64,000 nucleotides of DNA from Thelephora terrestris (Eukaryota > Basidiomycota > Agaricomycetes > Thelephorales > Thelephoraceae). The stretch covers positions 186,001-250,000 of the forward strand of contig WIUZ02000003.1 in assembly GCA_015956445.1 (NCBI GenBank), written 5' to 3'. The first letter of the stretch is position 1, and every line of letters begins with the position of its first letter. Shown here in pieces: positions 46,340-57,896 of this stretch. The translations under genes were made by a program, and so were the position numbers. The notes under the pieces are model-generated. The model saw nothing but the letters and a program-made list of their open reading frames with translations, had not been told where the DNA came from and made no database searches.

Positions 46340-49300
46340 CTAGGTAACTGTCTCAAATGCATGATAATCTATATACTTGTTAACATAGAACTTTCTGTAG
46401 CTGTCTAAGGTGCGTGAATAAACCTCTGTCCGTGGAACCGCGCGCCTCTTATGAACGGGGAGGAGATGGATACCTCGGAGGACTGAATCAAGGTGGACTA
46501 TCGAGGAAGACAGCCGGTTGTTCGCGGCGTATTGCGGCTTGACAATCCACAGCCCTGTCACAGAGTCTGGGTGATTGCCTTCTGTGATGAACCAGTCTAT
46601 GAGGGCGCATGTAATATGTTTGTTGAGATGATAGATGGAGAGGAAGAGGCGAACCCGTGCAACTTGCATGGATGGGAAACCAGATGTTGCTGGATCTGTG
46701 GCGACAAGTACACAGTCACGTCGAGAGACTGCGGTGCTTCCCCGGCGGGTGGGTGTTGCTTGAATTCGCTTGCGATAGAAACCAACCTGCCCAAGCGTGT
46801 CACTTGGGAGGTAGTATGTCGCAACCGCTGAGTCAAAGACTCTGAATCGACCTGAAAAATATGGACAGTCTTGAAGGTCAACATCTGCACCCGACAATTC
46901 ACTTCTTGGGTTCTCCTGCTCGTATAGGAACCGCCGGATTTGGTCCTTCATATTGCAGCTGGCAGCTGTGGTCAATTCGTCGATAGTGCGAGGGCCCTTT
47001 CGCGCTGTAGCACATTCTTAGTGAGAGAGGACAAGATAAGGAATTTTGGGTGCTTACCTCTCGTACGAGCAAGCACTACATGATTGAGCACCCCAGGTGG
47101 GGCGCCAGTTGCCTCAGGAGGTGTTGTGGAGTTGCGAGCTCGTTGGCGAGCTGGGAGTTCGTTGTTGACATCGGTCTCGGAAGATGTTGCGGTGATGTGT
47201 TGAGGTCGGCGGCTGTCGCTATCAGTAGTGGGCGGCTGTTGGTGAGAAGTGTCGTCGTCGCTGTCAGAATCAGAAGGAGTGTCGTGTTGCTGATGAATGG
47301 GTGGGGCCAGGTTGCGAGGATCATCGAGCATTCCTCGATTGATAAGTGAACGCCGGAAGGCAGCAAGCTTGCTGAGGCGTGTATTTGTGCTTAACATTTG
47401 AGGTAGTGGGTTGTTTCAGCTTGAGCGTCGCCAGGGCTTCTTGACGGCACGGATATGCATTGATTCCGTGATCGATGAGCAGAGTCCATTTGGTGCACCA
47501 AATGCAACAATGTGCCCAACATAATGCACCATTGAGTGTTGCCTGGGAAGGGAAAACCCCTTCTCACGGATGCCGGTTTGTTCGAAGACCTTTCGATATC
47601 GGTGAAACCGGTCAAGGGCTTCTTGGATTGCACAAAGTTGATCTTGATTGATGGATGGGTGGCGAACGAGATAACAAAAGTCAAGAAAGGCAGCAACCGC
47701 CTTGACCATGTCTTTTGGAACATAACCTTCGATGGCCGGTAGGTAGACCTGAAAACTCGTCACTGCCATGTCATTGAATTAGAGGACTTAGGCGCACTTT
47801 CATCAAGGCCTTAGAATCATTCCCCGTCCACTGATTGAAACCTCTTCCTTGTTTGAACCGGCGAAGACCGGGATAGGGGGGAACCACAGAAATCCTGTCG
47901 GAAGGTGGGCAGAAGCAAATAAATGAGTTCGCCACACTTACCGTTTGTCAATATCAGTCATAATTTTCGCAGCCTTCGATTTTCCGTGCACATCATCAAG
48001 ATACTCTCCGACCCACGTGACAAGGTGATCTTTGAATGTTCCCTTTATAATTTGATGGAGCAGATCACACGATATGAGTTCGTGAATATCGGCATTTGGA
48101 AAATCATGCGTGAAAGGCTAGGGATAGTGGTGAGCGATGCCAGCACATCACAATAAGGGCATATTACACACTACGACATCAGGATTTATACCGCAATCAT
48201 CCCATAGCTCTTTCTTGTCAAGGTTGTCGGTCATGAGGTCAGCCCATACTTGCGAGCGAGGAGCTGAAGATGGAGCGTCAAGATTTGAGGAAGGGGCGGT
48301 ACATCTTGAACATATCAGATATGATGCGCATGAGGTGAAATTCACATACTTTGGGCACCATCCCCCAATGATGCCTGTGAGGAGAACCTGCTCCGGGTAA
48401 TCTGCTATGTACGGGCCGAGGGTGTATATAACACGCCAAAAATGACCATCAGGGCACTTCATGATCTCAGGCTTTGTCATCGCGGGGCGGAGGGGCGCTA
48501 GGATTGTTGAGACCGACGCATGGAAGAGTTGTCGACGAAATGAACAGAATGCGGGAGTGCATTCATATTGACGATCGGCTGTCACAGCGGTCAGTTGATG
48601 GAAAGAATGCAAGTCCTTAGACTTACTTTTTGGGATTGCGAGAAAGCCAATTAATGCGACTGCGTCCTCATGGCCTTGCCTTGTATGATTTTTGATATTT
48701 CCTGGCGACATATAGAGCGGATAATAGTTGTTTTGCCCAGTTGCCACTGAGGCAGTGGTCTTGTTGCTGCCAAGATCAATCGGCACAAGCATCGCACCGT
48801 GGGTATGCGGATCACGTCCAATCTTGTCCTAGGAATCAGTTAGTACCGGATATAGAGTGATATGGATCCTTGGGTGTACGAACTGCTTGCTTCCAGGCAA
48901 AGTTCCCTGACATGAAGTCCCGCCAGACCCGTTGACCGTTCTCGTATTGTTGGTAGGGGGTATAGTCGAAGTTCCCATTGAAAGCTTTGTTTGCGAGCAT
49001 ATGCTTGACGACTTCACGTGGGTTCCGATAAAAGACCTGGTATTTCTCGTCCATCCATGGAGGGACATCAGCTTCGGGTCGCAGTCTGTTGTACTGTACT
49101 GTGAATGAGTCCCACGCAATGTCCCCCTCCATGATGGAATCTATTGTGTTGTAGAGGTCAGCGGAACTTTCAAATGGAGACATACCTCCTTCCCTAGCTG
49201 CTTGGACCTTCATGATGGAGATGAGGTCATCAGTGTTTGCTTTAGACATTTCTGCACGTCTAAAAAGGAGGTCTGCAAGTTCAAATTTGTCATGTGAGTG

Positions 49301-49560
49301 GAAGGGTGCCCATGAAGTATTGCTTGGCTCCTCAGGTGGTGGAGGATTCATGCGGAGGAAGTTGCCTTCCTTGTCGCATGGTGTTGCTGTGTGACTTTAG
49401 TTCCTTGTGCTGTGTTCAGGAGGAAATTTCATACCAGAGAGGAGGGGATGTTTTTCAACAATCATTGAGGAGGTGCGACCAACCGGTGTGATGATTTCGC
49501 TGTTTACCCCCTTTTTATTTCCTTTATTTAACACCTCATCACCACTAAGTCAGTTGGTGC
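46340..49560 (-). mobile_element. Plavaka-type DNA transposon, transposase gene well preserved
   Basis: A spliced minus-strand gene. From the 5' side: HPLLS|ATPCDKEGNFL, PFHSHDKFELADLLFRRAEMS, DVPPWMDEKYQVFYRNPREV, YYPLYMSPGNIKNHTR, LIGFLAIPKS, FRRQLFHASVSTIL, CPDGHFWRVIYTLGPYIADY, PFTHDFPNADIHELI, DLLHQIIKGTFKDHL, LRRFKQGRGFNQWTGNDSKA, VYLPAIEGYVP, LPRQHSMVHYVGHIVAFG, GLCSSITESMHIRAVKKPW, and a C-terminal region ending ETVT at 46340. These are the landmarks of the basidiomycete Plavaka transposase. Junctions that I checked are good GT-AG introns in phase, and I found no internal stop. Upstream of about 49560 the frame is closed, so the usual zinc-finger N-terminus is missing or lies in another exon (a candidate is at 52610-52822). 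Confidence 0.85.
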
Positions 49561-49950
49561 CCTGCCCTAAACATGGCGGTAAACTGTTTATTATGCCATA
49601 TGCCCTATGCTTAACGATTCAAAGTCCAATACGTGGAACATGCTACTAGTCAAGATACCCCAGAAGACCCGAGGTATAATACGTGAACATGCACCGGCGA
49701 ACCTTCATACAAAGATTCCCCCTACCTGGCCCTCCGTTGCCCCTGGACGACTAGTAGATATTCAGGCTACCGACAACAAGGGATGTATTAATAAGTGTCG
49801 CGTGTTGACCTCTCGCAGAAGTCAACCGGCTTATTAATCTGACCCTTGGATTGGACTTACGAAAACCATTATGCTTTACGACTCATGGATCACACGCAAT
49901 AGACAAGAGAAGACAATAGATTCCAAGGAGTCATAGTACAAAAGAGTTAT
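49561..49950. other. Spacer between the Plavaka gene and the coiled-coil gene
   Basis: No coding frame of interest; it presumably contains the 5' end of the Plavaka element, but I could not fix its terminus. Confidence 0.35.
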
Positions 49951-52000
49951 TTAATCAATATCTCTGCATATCCTTTGTACTACCTCCAAGGCCGACCTCA
50001 CCAACTCCTCGTTCAACCAGTTCTGCTCCCTAATCTCGTTCGGGTCAACATCCGACAGGTCATCGTAATCTGGAAGCTCCGTGTCAGAGTTCGGTTCGCT
50101 ATCAGGAACGAACTCAGCGTACGGGTCATACTCCAGAGCAGGCCATTGACAACGACTACCCCAAGGAGTAGACACGAACTCAGGACGAGGAGTGTCCCTA
50201 CGGACGACTCCCACGTTCTGGTAGAACTCATCGCTCCCGATCTCGATGACCTCATCATCAACAGGAACCAACCTGTTCTCGTGACGAACCAACAAACGAG
50301 CGGGCGGCGATTCAGCCCGATTACACTGGGGGCAAGGGGTCACTTACCCAGGGATTACATTGTGATTACATTGTGATTTTTTAGACAATGTGTTCAGCCT
50401 GTGGCCAGGAGGTACATGTTGAGTTCTTTTACAAAGTACCCATCAATGTGACCACAATGTGGCCAGTGGGTCCATCTTGATCACTTTTACAAAGTACCCA
50501 TCAATTTGATCACAATGTGCCCTGTGGGTCCATGCAGGATACATTGTAAAAGTATCCATCAAAGTGGCCACTGGGCACTTTGTGAAAGAAACCCTTGTTT
50601 TCTTTCACAATTTTGTTCATAATGTATCCTACTGAGTGCCTGAGCCACTCATTGAGAGTTCTTTCAAAAAGTACCCAGCAATGCAACCACAATGTCCCCA
50701 GGGGGTTCTTCTTAATGTTTTCACAATGAACTCTCAATGTGGTTGGATTTCACAACAAACTCTCAAAGAAACCATTGAGTATCTGGTTGAATACTTTGTG
50801 GACACATTGCTGGATACTTTATGAAAGAACTCTCAATGAGTGGCTCAGGTGTATGCTGGACACATTGTAAGCAAAATTGTGAAAGAACCCAGGGATTTCT
50901 TTCACAAAGTGCCCAGTGGCCACTTTGATGGATACTTTTACAATGTATCCTGCATGGACCCACAGGGCACATTGTGATCAAATTGATGGGTACTTTGTAA
51001 AAGTGATCAAGATGGACCCACTGGCCACATTGTGGTCACATTGATGGGTACTTTGTAAAAGAACTCAACATGTACCTCCTGGCCATAGGCTGGACACATT
51101 GTCTAAAGAATCACAATGTAATCACAATGTAATCGCTGGGTAAGTGACCCCTTGCCCCCAGTGTTAGGGACTATCGGTGAACCAGCCCGATGTGGGACCT
51201 CCAACTCCTCTTCTTCGACTTGGACCTCCGGCTTGTTGCACCTCCTCTGGAGATCCCGGACTTCTCCGGTCAACTCCGAGACACGACGAGTAAGGCGAAC
51301 CTAAAGGAATAGGGTTAGAAGATAACAAAAACCTTCAACCCCTACCCCTTACCTTGTCGTCCTCCAATTCTCCAGTCTTGGTAACCAGAGCCCGGACCAA
51401 GTCTTTGAGAGTGGTTAACTCCCCCTTCAACAAATCAATCTCGGCGCCCTGCCGAACAATGCTATCTTCCTGTCCATGAATAACACCTTGCATGTCTTCC
51501 TTCCAATTCTCCAGAACTTCTATCTCCTCGCGACGACCATCAATACGCTCATTGACATGAGCCACTTCGTCCATTAACATGGACCCAACGTTCCCCATAT
51601 GAAGAACGCTGGCCTCCAACACGGAGTTGAAGGTCTCGTTGGCCTCAGTCACAAACTCGACACCCCTGTTGAGGAGTTCGTTCGCATAAGGATTAGTCTC
51701 GATGCGCGCCAACTTGCGTCGAGACACCCTTCGAGCAGCCTGGAGAAAGTCCCTGAAACCTAAAAGGAGTTAGTTCGCTTTCCTAAATCAGAATGCGCAA
51801 CCAGACCCCCCACCTAAATCAGAGAACCCTTCCTTAGGGTCGGCGGTGGCGGTGCGGTCCATAACTGCTCCCAAAGTGGGATAAGGGTGAGACGGATCGC
51901 GGCGGGCATGGGAGAAATGATCGATGTTGTAGTTGTTCTCCTGAACAGGAGAGTAGGAGGTAGAACGACGAGTGGGATTGCGAGTTTGAGCACGAGGCAT
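49951..52000 (-). CDS. Coiled-coil protein of unknown function, interrupted by a MITE in its last exon
   Basis: Exons 52000-51814, 51759-51353 and 51300 onward. It starts MPRAQTRNPTRRSTSYS; exon 2 is a long coiled coil (VAHVNERIDGRREEIEVLE; GAEIDLLKGELTTLKDLV), continued in exon 3 (RRVSELTGEVRDLQRRC) and followed by an acidic C-terminal region (DSEPNSDTELPDYDDLSD) ending RICRDID. Exon 3 is split by the 840-bp element at 50324-51163. Without the element and one TTA target copy it would be 507 nt, divisible by three, with an open junction (GSPIV-PNRAES), giving 366 residues in all. As it stands the frame stops about 19 residues into the element. The family is unknown to me; the setting suggests transposon-associated cargo. 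Confidence 0.65.
50324..51163. mobile_element. 840-bp palindromic CACTA-like MITE (foldback element)
   Basis: Both ends carry the inverted repeat CACTGGGGGCAAGGGGTCAC, extending into arms of about 400 bp each that meet near 50745. Over the first 260 bp of the arms I count only about four differences. It is flanked by TTA on both sides (50321-50323 and 51164-51166), a 3-bp target duplication. CACT termini plus a 3-bp duplication are the hallmarks of the CACTA (EnSpm) superfamily. There is no coding capacity; subrepeats such as AAAGTACCCATCAAT and CACAATGT recur. It sits inside a coding exon. Confidence 0.9.
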
Positions 52001-52055
52001 GTTGGTTGTGTAACAAAGGAGGGTTTGTTGGAAGACCAGTCATCCAACCCCCTTC

Positions 52056-52066
52056 GGTTATATACC
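52056..52066 (-). promoter_or_regulatory. TATA box of the coiled-coil gene
   Basis: GGTATATAACC on the minus strand, about 60 bp upstream of the ATG at 52000. Confidence 0.5.
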
Positions 52067-52609
52067 AAATGCCACACCCCTTCCACGACTCAGGAGTTGA
52101 GTCATCCTTTCTATTGTTTACTGCGCATGACCCACATGACATCATATGCCCCTATTTCTTAGTCATATGCTCCCCTTTTGCCATTGGTTGTTAGTCAGCC
52201 ATACCCACATTCCTTCCGAACATTCTCAGGCTACGTCATGCTTTGTAACTGCTTTATAATGCTCTCAAATTGCTATTGGCCGCCACACTTTCGTTTATCA
52301 GCTGATAATTTGTAGCATTAGTCACCACATAACGCACAGACCATGCAGTGCTGTGCACGGACCATGTTTGTCTGTGTTTGTATCATTAGTGTAGTTACAC
52401 GTCACTGTCACGTCACAAATCTAAGTAGTATATATACTCAGAGTAGTTTAGCCTGTACTCCTTAGATTTGTTATCATCAGACTCTCCGTGACCTCTACTG
52501 CTGTGTGCTTAGAGCAAGAGTGCCTGAAGACCCTTGTCTCCTTCTTTCTCCTTCTCTCCATCTAGTCTGTGAAGAGACTTCCGATATCCCTGGGTCCGCA
52601 ACAGGGAGA
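52067..52609. other. Region between the coiled-coil gene and the zinc-finger frame
   Basis: No gene. It contains TATATATAC at about 52428, roughly 500 bp before the plus-strand gene at 52942. Confidence 0.4.
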
Positions 52610-52822
52610 TTACTGTGTGTTTGACCCTTGAGTGTGATAGGTTTGGATAGCAAGAGTGCTATTGAACTGTAGAGGTTGCATTGGCCTGACAACCGGTGTC
52701 GCGTCTGAGGCGTGAGTGGTATTTGTGTGCCTTGTTCTTGCGGATGGGCTTGCAAAAGTGCGGTCGCACTTGCTGCATTTGAAACAGCGTGCAACAGGAG
52801 GGGGAGACCGCATGGTTGTCAA
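52610..52822 (-). CDS. Small C2H2 zinc-finger frame, possibly a Plavaka N-terminal exon
   Basis: A 70-codon frame starting MTTMRSPPPVARCFKCSKC with one C2H2 finger (CSKCDRTFASPSARTRHTNTTH has CxxC and HxxxxH spacing). Plavaka proteins usually begin with such a finger, and this frame is on the same strand as the transposase but 3 kb upstream, with another gene and a MITE in between. It could be an orphaned 5' exon, a separate small gene, or a remnant of another element. No continuing exon was established. Confidence 0.4.
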   Translation of the reverse strand: MTTMRSPPPVARCFKCSKCDRTFASPSARTRHTNTTHASDATPVVRPMQPLQFNSTLAIQTYHTQGSNTQ

Positions 52823-52941
52823 GAAGGAGTGTGTGATGCGGTCAAGTCACCAAACACACAGAAACACTTCTTGACTTCACATTTTTCAACACTCTCTACT
52901 CACACTACCTCTGAAAATCTTCACGACGACAACGTTCAGCA

Positions 52942-55151
52942 ATGCCAATGACCAGGAGCCAGGCACGAGGCCCCCCAGAGGACACTCCCGCACAAAATTC
53001 CTCCACACCCACGCTGAAGCCTCCGAAATGGGGACCAGCCAAAAGTCCGAAGGACCCTGAGGCTGTGAGAAGCAACGGTGCTGAACTTCTCCAGACCCTC
53101 CTAGAGGAGCAGGAGAAGGAATTGGATGATGCTGTTGGTCCTAAGGGTCGTGGAGGCCGTCAAAGTCGTGGACGTGGTCGCGGTCGTGGTCATGGACGTG
53201 GACGTGGGGGTGGGAGGGACAGTGCAACGACACCAAAATTGGAGGATGTGGAGACCTCGAAGGCAGATGACCTGGTTACAAAGGTAAGCTACTTGTTCTG
53301 CCATCGGAAATGCACTCACACTGTACTAGTATACCAATATTATACAAGAAACTACCCCAGATGATATGCAAGTTGATGCAAGTGACTCGAAGAGCAACTC
53401 GCGCGATATTGATGTCGATGAGATCGACGAGGCCAGCTCCAACGTGTATCGCACAGACATAAGGGTAGAACTGGGTGAAAAGAGGGAAGGATCAGACACA
53501 GAGGAGTATGAGGCTTGGGAAGGGTTTGGCTCAGGTACGCACCTCCACCACTCACCAGGATTTAGCGCACTCATCCAACACACCGACAGACAACGCGAAC
53601 GATTCGAAGTCAACTACGAGGAAGTTGTTGACACCGAAGGCAAGCACCAAACCTGGAGCCAGGATGGCGAATGCTGGCAAGACAGTAGGGAAGAGGAAGG
53701 CCACAGCAACGACAGAAAGGTAAGTGTATAGCAGAAGCCAGATGTCCAGTTCAACCCATCAGCGTGACGTGACTATTGCGCGATAGGCCAAAGAAACAGG
53801 TTGCATCCGGAATGAAAATGAGGACCAATGTTCCCTCAGACCCCTCTGATACAGACGAAATCTCCTCCTATCTGGGAGGATTTGCCGGCGATGAGGATCA
53901 TTTAACCATTGCGGCGGATCGCAAAGAGATCATTGATTCAACAAAATCAAGCCGACAACAAAGTGCAATGGTACGTTCAACTTATTACTCCTCGATATAG
54001 ATGACTGATTCATCCTCTTCACAGTCAACTGTTTCCATCGCTCATGCCGCTCCAAAGAAAAAGGTCGTGGAAGCAAGAAAAATAGGGAACCTACCGCAAC
54101 CCTACAAGGAGAAATTTGACACCGACTTCGTCCCATTGGTAATCCAATTGGTCGCCCAATCGGAGGACCCATAGAACCACCCAGATGCCGGTACCCCCCT
54201 CCAAAGAATCCACAACAGCGTCTACAAGAACGTTGACGCGATTGTCGACCGTCAGCATGTGCTCATTGAACCAGTGAGTCATTTCAATTTCTGATCTTGT
54301 AATCTCTGACATATCACTTCCAGGTCAAATCGAAGGTAATCGCGTGGCGGGTGGCAATCAAGAGGAAAACCCAAAGGGTTGTTGACGAACTCCTCAATGA
54401 GGAAGATAACATCTTCCCAGCGCCATCCATCCACAACTATGTCGCATGGTTGAAACCCGAAGCCGAGATGCACCGTTCATGTTTTCAAACGGACTTGACT
54501 ATAATACGAAGGAGGTGCAACTCCTACTTAAGATATCCTTCAATGTTTTGGATAACTAATTTTTGGGCTCAGCTTGAAGGAAAGTGCCTGAATCACCTCA
54601 TCCTTGAGACATTCGCGGTCCACTTTAGCTCGAGCGGAGTCAACGATGACCCGCTGAACTACCTTTCCCCACCGCCAATCGGAGCATTTGCCTTGGCGAT
54701 CATAGCAGTGCGTTCCGCTTCTCTCCCGATAGACATACGCTAACTCAAAGTTCTCGCAGGTGGAGCGTGTGATCGAGAGCTGGAGAAACGGAAGAGTCAG
54801 CGACATCAAAGAGTTCTCGTGGGGCAATTGGGGTCCCTCAACCGCCGAATACGTCCGCGGGCTAAAGAAAATCACCGACGTCCGCTGGACGAAGATTTTG
54901 AACGGAATGCAGGAATTCACTCCCTACAAGCTGCGTGAATTGTCGGCTAGTCCGAACGAGAGCGAAAACTATTGCACCATGGCGCCTGACTCAGGTAAGC
55001 TGGTTGCTGGATAATATCAGAATGGATCTAACATTGGTTAAGATGTATAGATTTTTCTAGCGATGCGGGACTTGATCCACCCCAAGAACACAAACATGGG
55101 CCCTTCCCAGAGGATCAGAATCATTGCCTCCCGAATCAATCAATCATTTAA
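52942..55151 (+). pseudogene. DUF6532-like basidiomycete protein with an in-frame stop
   Basis: A spliced plus-strand gene. Exon 1 starts MPMTRSQARGPPEDTPAQ and contains an arginine/glycine tract (about 10 RG or GR steps, 53140-53215), an RNA-binding-like RGG region. Acidic and Ser/Thr-rich exons follow, then a globular C-terminal domain (AWRVAIKRKTQRVVDELLN, HLILETFAVHFSSSG, PPPIGAFALAIIAVVERVIE) that resembles the DUF6532 domain of mushrooms. In the exon before it, GAGGACCCATAGAACCAC contains a TAG at 54172-54174 in the frame that continues to the next exons; a Trp codon would be expected. The final short exon (55051-55151) is tentative. Unless the TAG is read through or spliced out, the domain is lost. 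Confidence 0.6.
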
Positions 55152-56204
55152 CTTAGTTACCTAGAATGTTGTCGCTAATTCAAGAAATTCATGTTTTTTC
55201 ACCTTGCAACTGGAGGATGAGTTGGGAAATCCGGATGATGATATTTGGTGCTTTTCGGTGCTAATGAGTGTTTGAAAAAGCACCCCTCAGCACCACCGAG
55301 CAAAATTTGTTGAATGATGAGAAAAGTGCTGAAATTTTACCCTCTATGCTGTACGAACAGCATGCTTTCGTTGCTTTAGGTGTTGATCGGTGCTGATCGT
55401 GCCGATTCCAGCACGATCGTAAAATTCCCGATGCAGCCCCACTGTCCGTGGTTGCCTTCCAAGGACTTACAGTGTACAGTGTACATGACTGCTCCAGGGT
55501 AAAATCTTCAGCTCTTCGGTGACCATGGCGGCGGAAAAGGATGTTTTCTTGTAGGGAAGTCGAAGCGACTCATTTTTTTCATGAAGATCTTGGAGTTGTT
55601 GTGATGTTTGAATCGGGGCAGTATGGTTGCTCAAGTAGCGGAATCCCCAGAATACATGAATGACAAGCCCGAACCCAAGGCTGAGGATCGCTATGCTTAG
55701 TTCTTCAAGTTGTATGCGTAGGACTGAAAAGTCCCAGTCATGTGCGGGGTTTGAAATTTGGATCCGCTAAGCGAACGATCGTACTAATCAGCGTGCCACA
55801 CATTCATCAGCAAACTGGTCCGATTGAGATCTGGCTAGGTCTTCCTATGTATGGCCAGATATGGGGCCATCTGCGCATTCGAAGTTGATCTGGAAGAAGC
55901 TTGCCAGATGGAGGGCAGATCCGCGACTTGAACACAAGATCTGCTCCCCTTGCGCGGTGAGCTGGCCATATCTTGAGTCACCATAAACCTGTCAGGCCAG
56001 ATCTTGTCCATGAGAGGCGACGAGTCAATATTTCAAATCCTCTCATAAACCTTATTCTCCGATAAATTAATATTCCGATGGATTTTCATGGATTTTCACT
56101 GCAATTATTACTAGAGAAATGCCGACTTTGCGTCGGCAGAAACCTTGCTTGCCCAAAATCAAGATCCGTGGGACAATTTCGGACGTCGGCACGAACAGCA
56201 TGAC
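55152..56204. other. Non-coding stretch rich in short repeats
   Basis: No gene. About 55240-55440 holds repeated GGTGCT/AGCACC motifs (GGTGCTTTTCGGTGCTAATG, GCACCCCTCAGCACC, CGGTGCTGATCG, CAGCACGATCG), and 55827-56009 a dense GATCTGG/CCAGATC cluster. Confidence 0.55.
55827..56009. repeat. Cluster of CCAGATC/GATCTGG motifs
   Basis: In about 180 bp there are roughly nine matches, on both strands, to a motif close to GGCCAGATCTTG: AGATCTGG, GGCCAGATA, GGCCATCTG, GATCTGG, GCCAGATGG, GGCAGATCC, AAGATCTGC, GGCCATATCTTG and GGCCAGATCTTG. This looks like subterminal repeats of a DNA transposon or an array of protein-binding sites. Confidence 0.55.
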
Positions 56205-57575
56205 TCAAGTGGGTATGGGTATCATTGTGAGAAATTTTGTAACGTAAACACGATTTTTATATAACACGAGTCTCTTTTGTAGATAAAAAAACTTGGAAAC
56301 CTTTGACTTTGTACACCTAAGAGGAACCAGACGAGGAGCTGGACGCAAAGGATCTGGGGTGACGATTAGCATTTGTGGATCAATGTCACATACATACTGC
56401 ATACCGCTTGATTTTTCGTGGGAGTCCATTCTCCTTGTCATCCTTGTCATCATGCCTGCTACGCTTGGTGGGAGTGAATGTACGAAGTAGTCATCTTGGG
56501 GCAGGAGTTTCTTCTTCCTGGGGGTTGCAGGGGAAGCCCCCGTTGGGGGGAGGATGACACGAATTTGGACAACACGTGCGCTAAACGTGTCCACCGGGGC
56601 GCCTTCTCGAGATTTGCAAATCGGGTGGTGGGATAGTTCGAAATGAAGGACGACGGTGGCTCCGTCAAGGCGCCTCGTGTAGTATTGTGGCTCCATAAGC
56701 ACTCCGTTAAGGTCGTATGCAGGCAGTGGTTCAACACGATGGGTTTCTGCTGCACTTGCCAATGCTTCAGCGGCTGTGGTCGTTGAGGTTGGCCACACCC
56801 GGGTATATGCGGCATCTACTGGCAGCTTGAGTGAACGGTTGAGACTAAGGCGTTGCAAGAACTCACCAGCGGGGTCAGCACTATCGGCATCCTCGTATTC
56901 CTAAAAGGGCAATGTTAGGATAGGTGAGAAGGTGGGAGGATGGGTACCACATACCACGAAGAGTCGGTGACGGACCCGGATGTAGTTGGCGGGACCAGAG
57001 ACAATCGTGTTACGGCCATTGCTCGAGTCCTTAATCCGGTCCATAATCGAGTTCAAGTTTGCAATCAATGTGGCGTAGTCGTTCACAAAGCGTGGGTGAG
57101 TAGGCGGTCCTCCAGTGCAGAGCAACTTCAAATTGGTGAAGTTATCGACAAACCTGGTGGGGCCTGTCCAGCAACCATCGGGATAAAGCCAGGACATGCC
57201 TGGAACGAGCTGTGTGACGATCATGAGAACCGCAGGTACCGGAGGACTGGCAGGCACGTCTACAGGCTCTGGAGACGGGTCAGAGTTGTCGTTGGTTGTC
57301 AGAGCGGCATCGTCAGGTGGATCATTAGCGACTCGATTACAATTGGCGGGTGATGGAGTCCCATCACATTCGCAAGGGCTGGGCGTGGAAGAAGGGAGAG
57401 GGATAACGGTAAGTCTCTGGCCATGACCATATGGCTCCCAAGCGACTCGTTCAAGAACTGTTTGGTCAGCCAAATACTCCCCTCGATCCATTATTCCTTC
57501 CCGAACGAATTCCATTTTCCTCGCAATGTTGATAGCAGCCTGTTCTGGAGACACTGGGATGAAAGGTAGAGCCAT
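56205..57575 (-). CDS. Orphan protein, two exons
   Basis: Exons 57575-56955 and 56900-56205 are joined by a 54-nt intron in phase 0 and give 438 residues. The start MALPFIPVSPEQAAINIARK is preceded by a TATA box. A Pro/Ser-rich linker (SPEPVDVPASPPVPAVLM) lies in the middle of exon 1. A conserved-looking globular part follows (GMSWLYPDGCWTGPTRFV), then exon 2 with TRRLDGATVVLHFELSHHPI and a basic tail. No signal peptide, membrane helix or domain known to me. It stands among transposon genes and shares its promoter type with three neighbours, so it may be transposon cargo. Confidence 0.55.
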
Positions 57576-57777
57576 GGAGGAGTGGGGCGATAAGACGAGG
57601 GATGATAAGGTGAGAGGGCGTTGGGGCAGTAAGCCGGTGCGATGGCAAGACGATGAGACGGCGTGGGTAAGAGGAGGCGGTAGGGGTGGGACAGAGAGAT
57701 GGCAAGACGTGAGATAGTGAGGTGAAGGTGAGAGGAGGTGTTGCAGAGGATGTTGACCCGGACACAAGAACAGCCTG

Positions 57778-57788
57778 TATTTATACAC
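57778..57788 (-). promoter_or_regulatory. TATA box of the orphan gene at 56205-57575
   Basis: GTGTATAAATA on the minus strand, about 200 bp upstream of the ATG. Confidence 0.4.
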
Positions 57789-57896
57789 AAGAGATTGGAA
57801 ATCAGCAACACCAAAAGGTACGTTCTAGTTTACCTTCTGATAGGACTGAAACGAGGTGGAAAAGTTAACCCCTCTGAGAGGTGCCCCGAGTAAGCG

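Noticed and set aside
50324-51163. The MITE acting as an intron that restores the coiled-coil gene
   Set aside because: The element's ends are CACT...AGTG rather than GT...AG; a GTAAGT and CCCCCAG lie only about 22 nt apart at one end, too short for an intron.
50324-51163. CRISPR-like array, because of recurring short units
   Set aside because: The window is eukaryotic, and the repeats are explained by two inverted arms with internal subrepeats, not by regular spacers.
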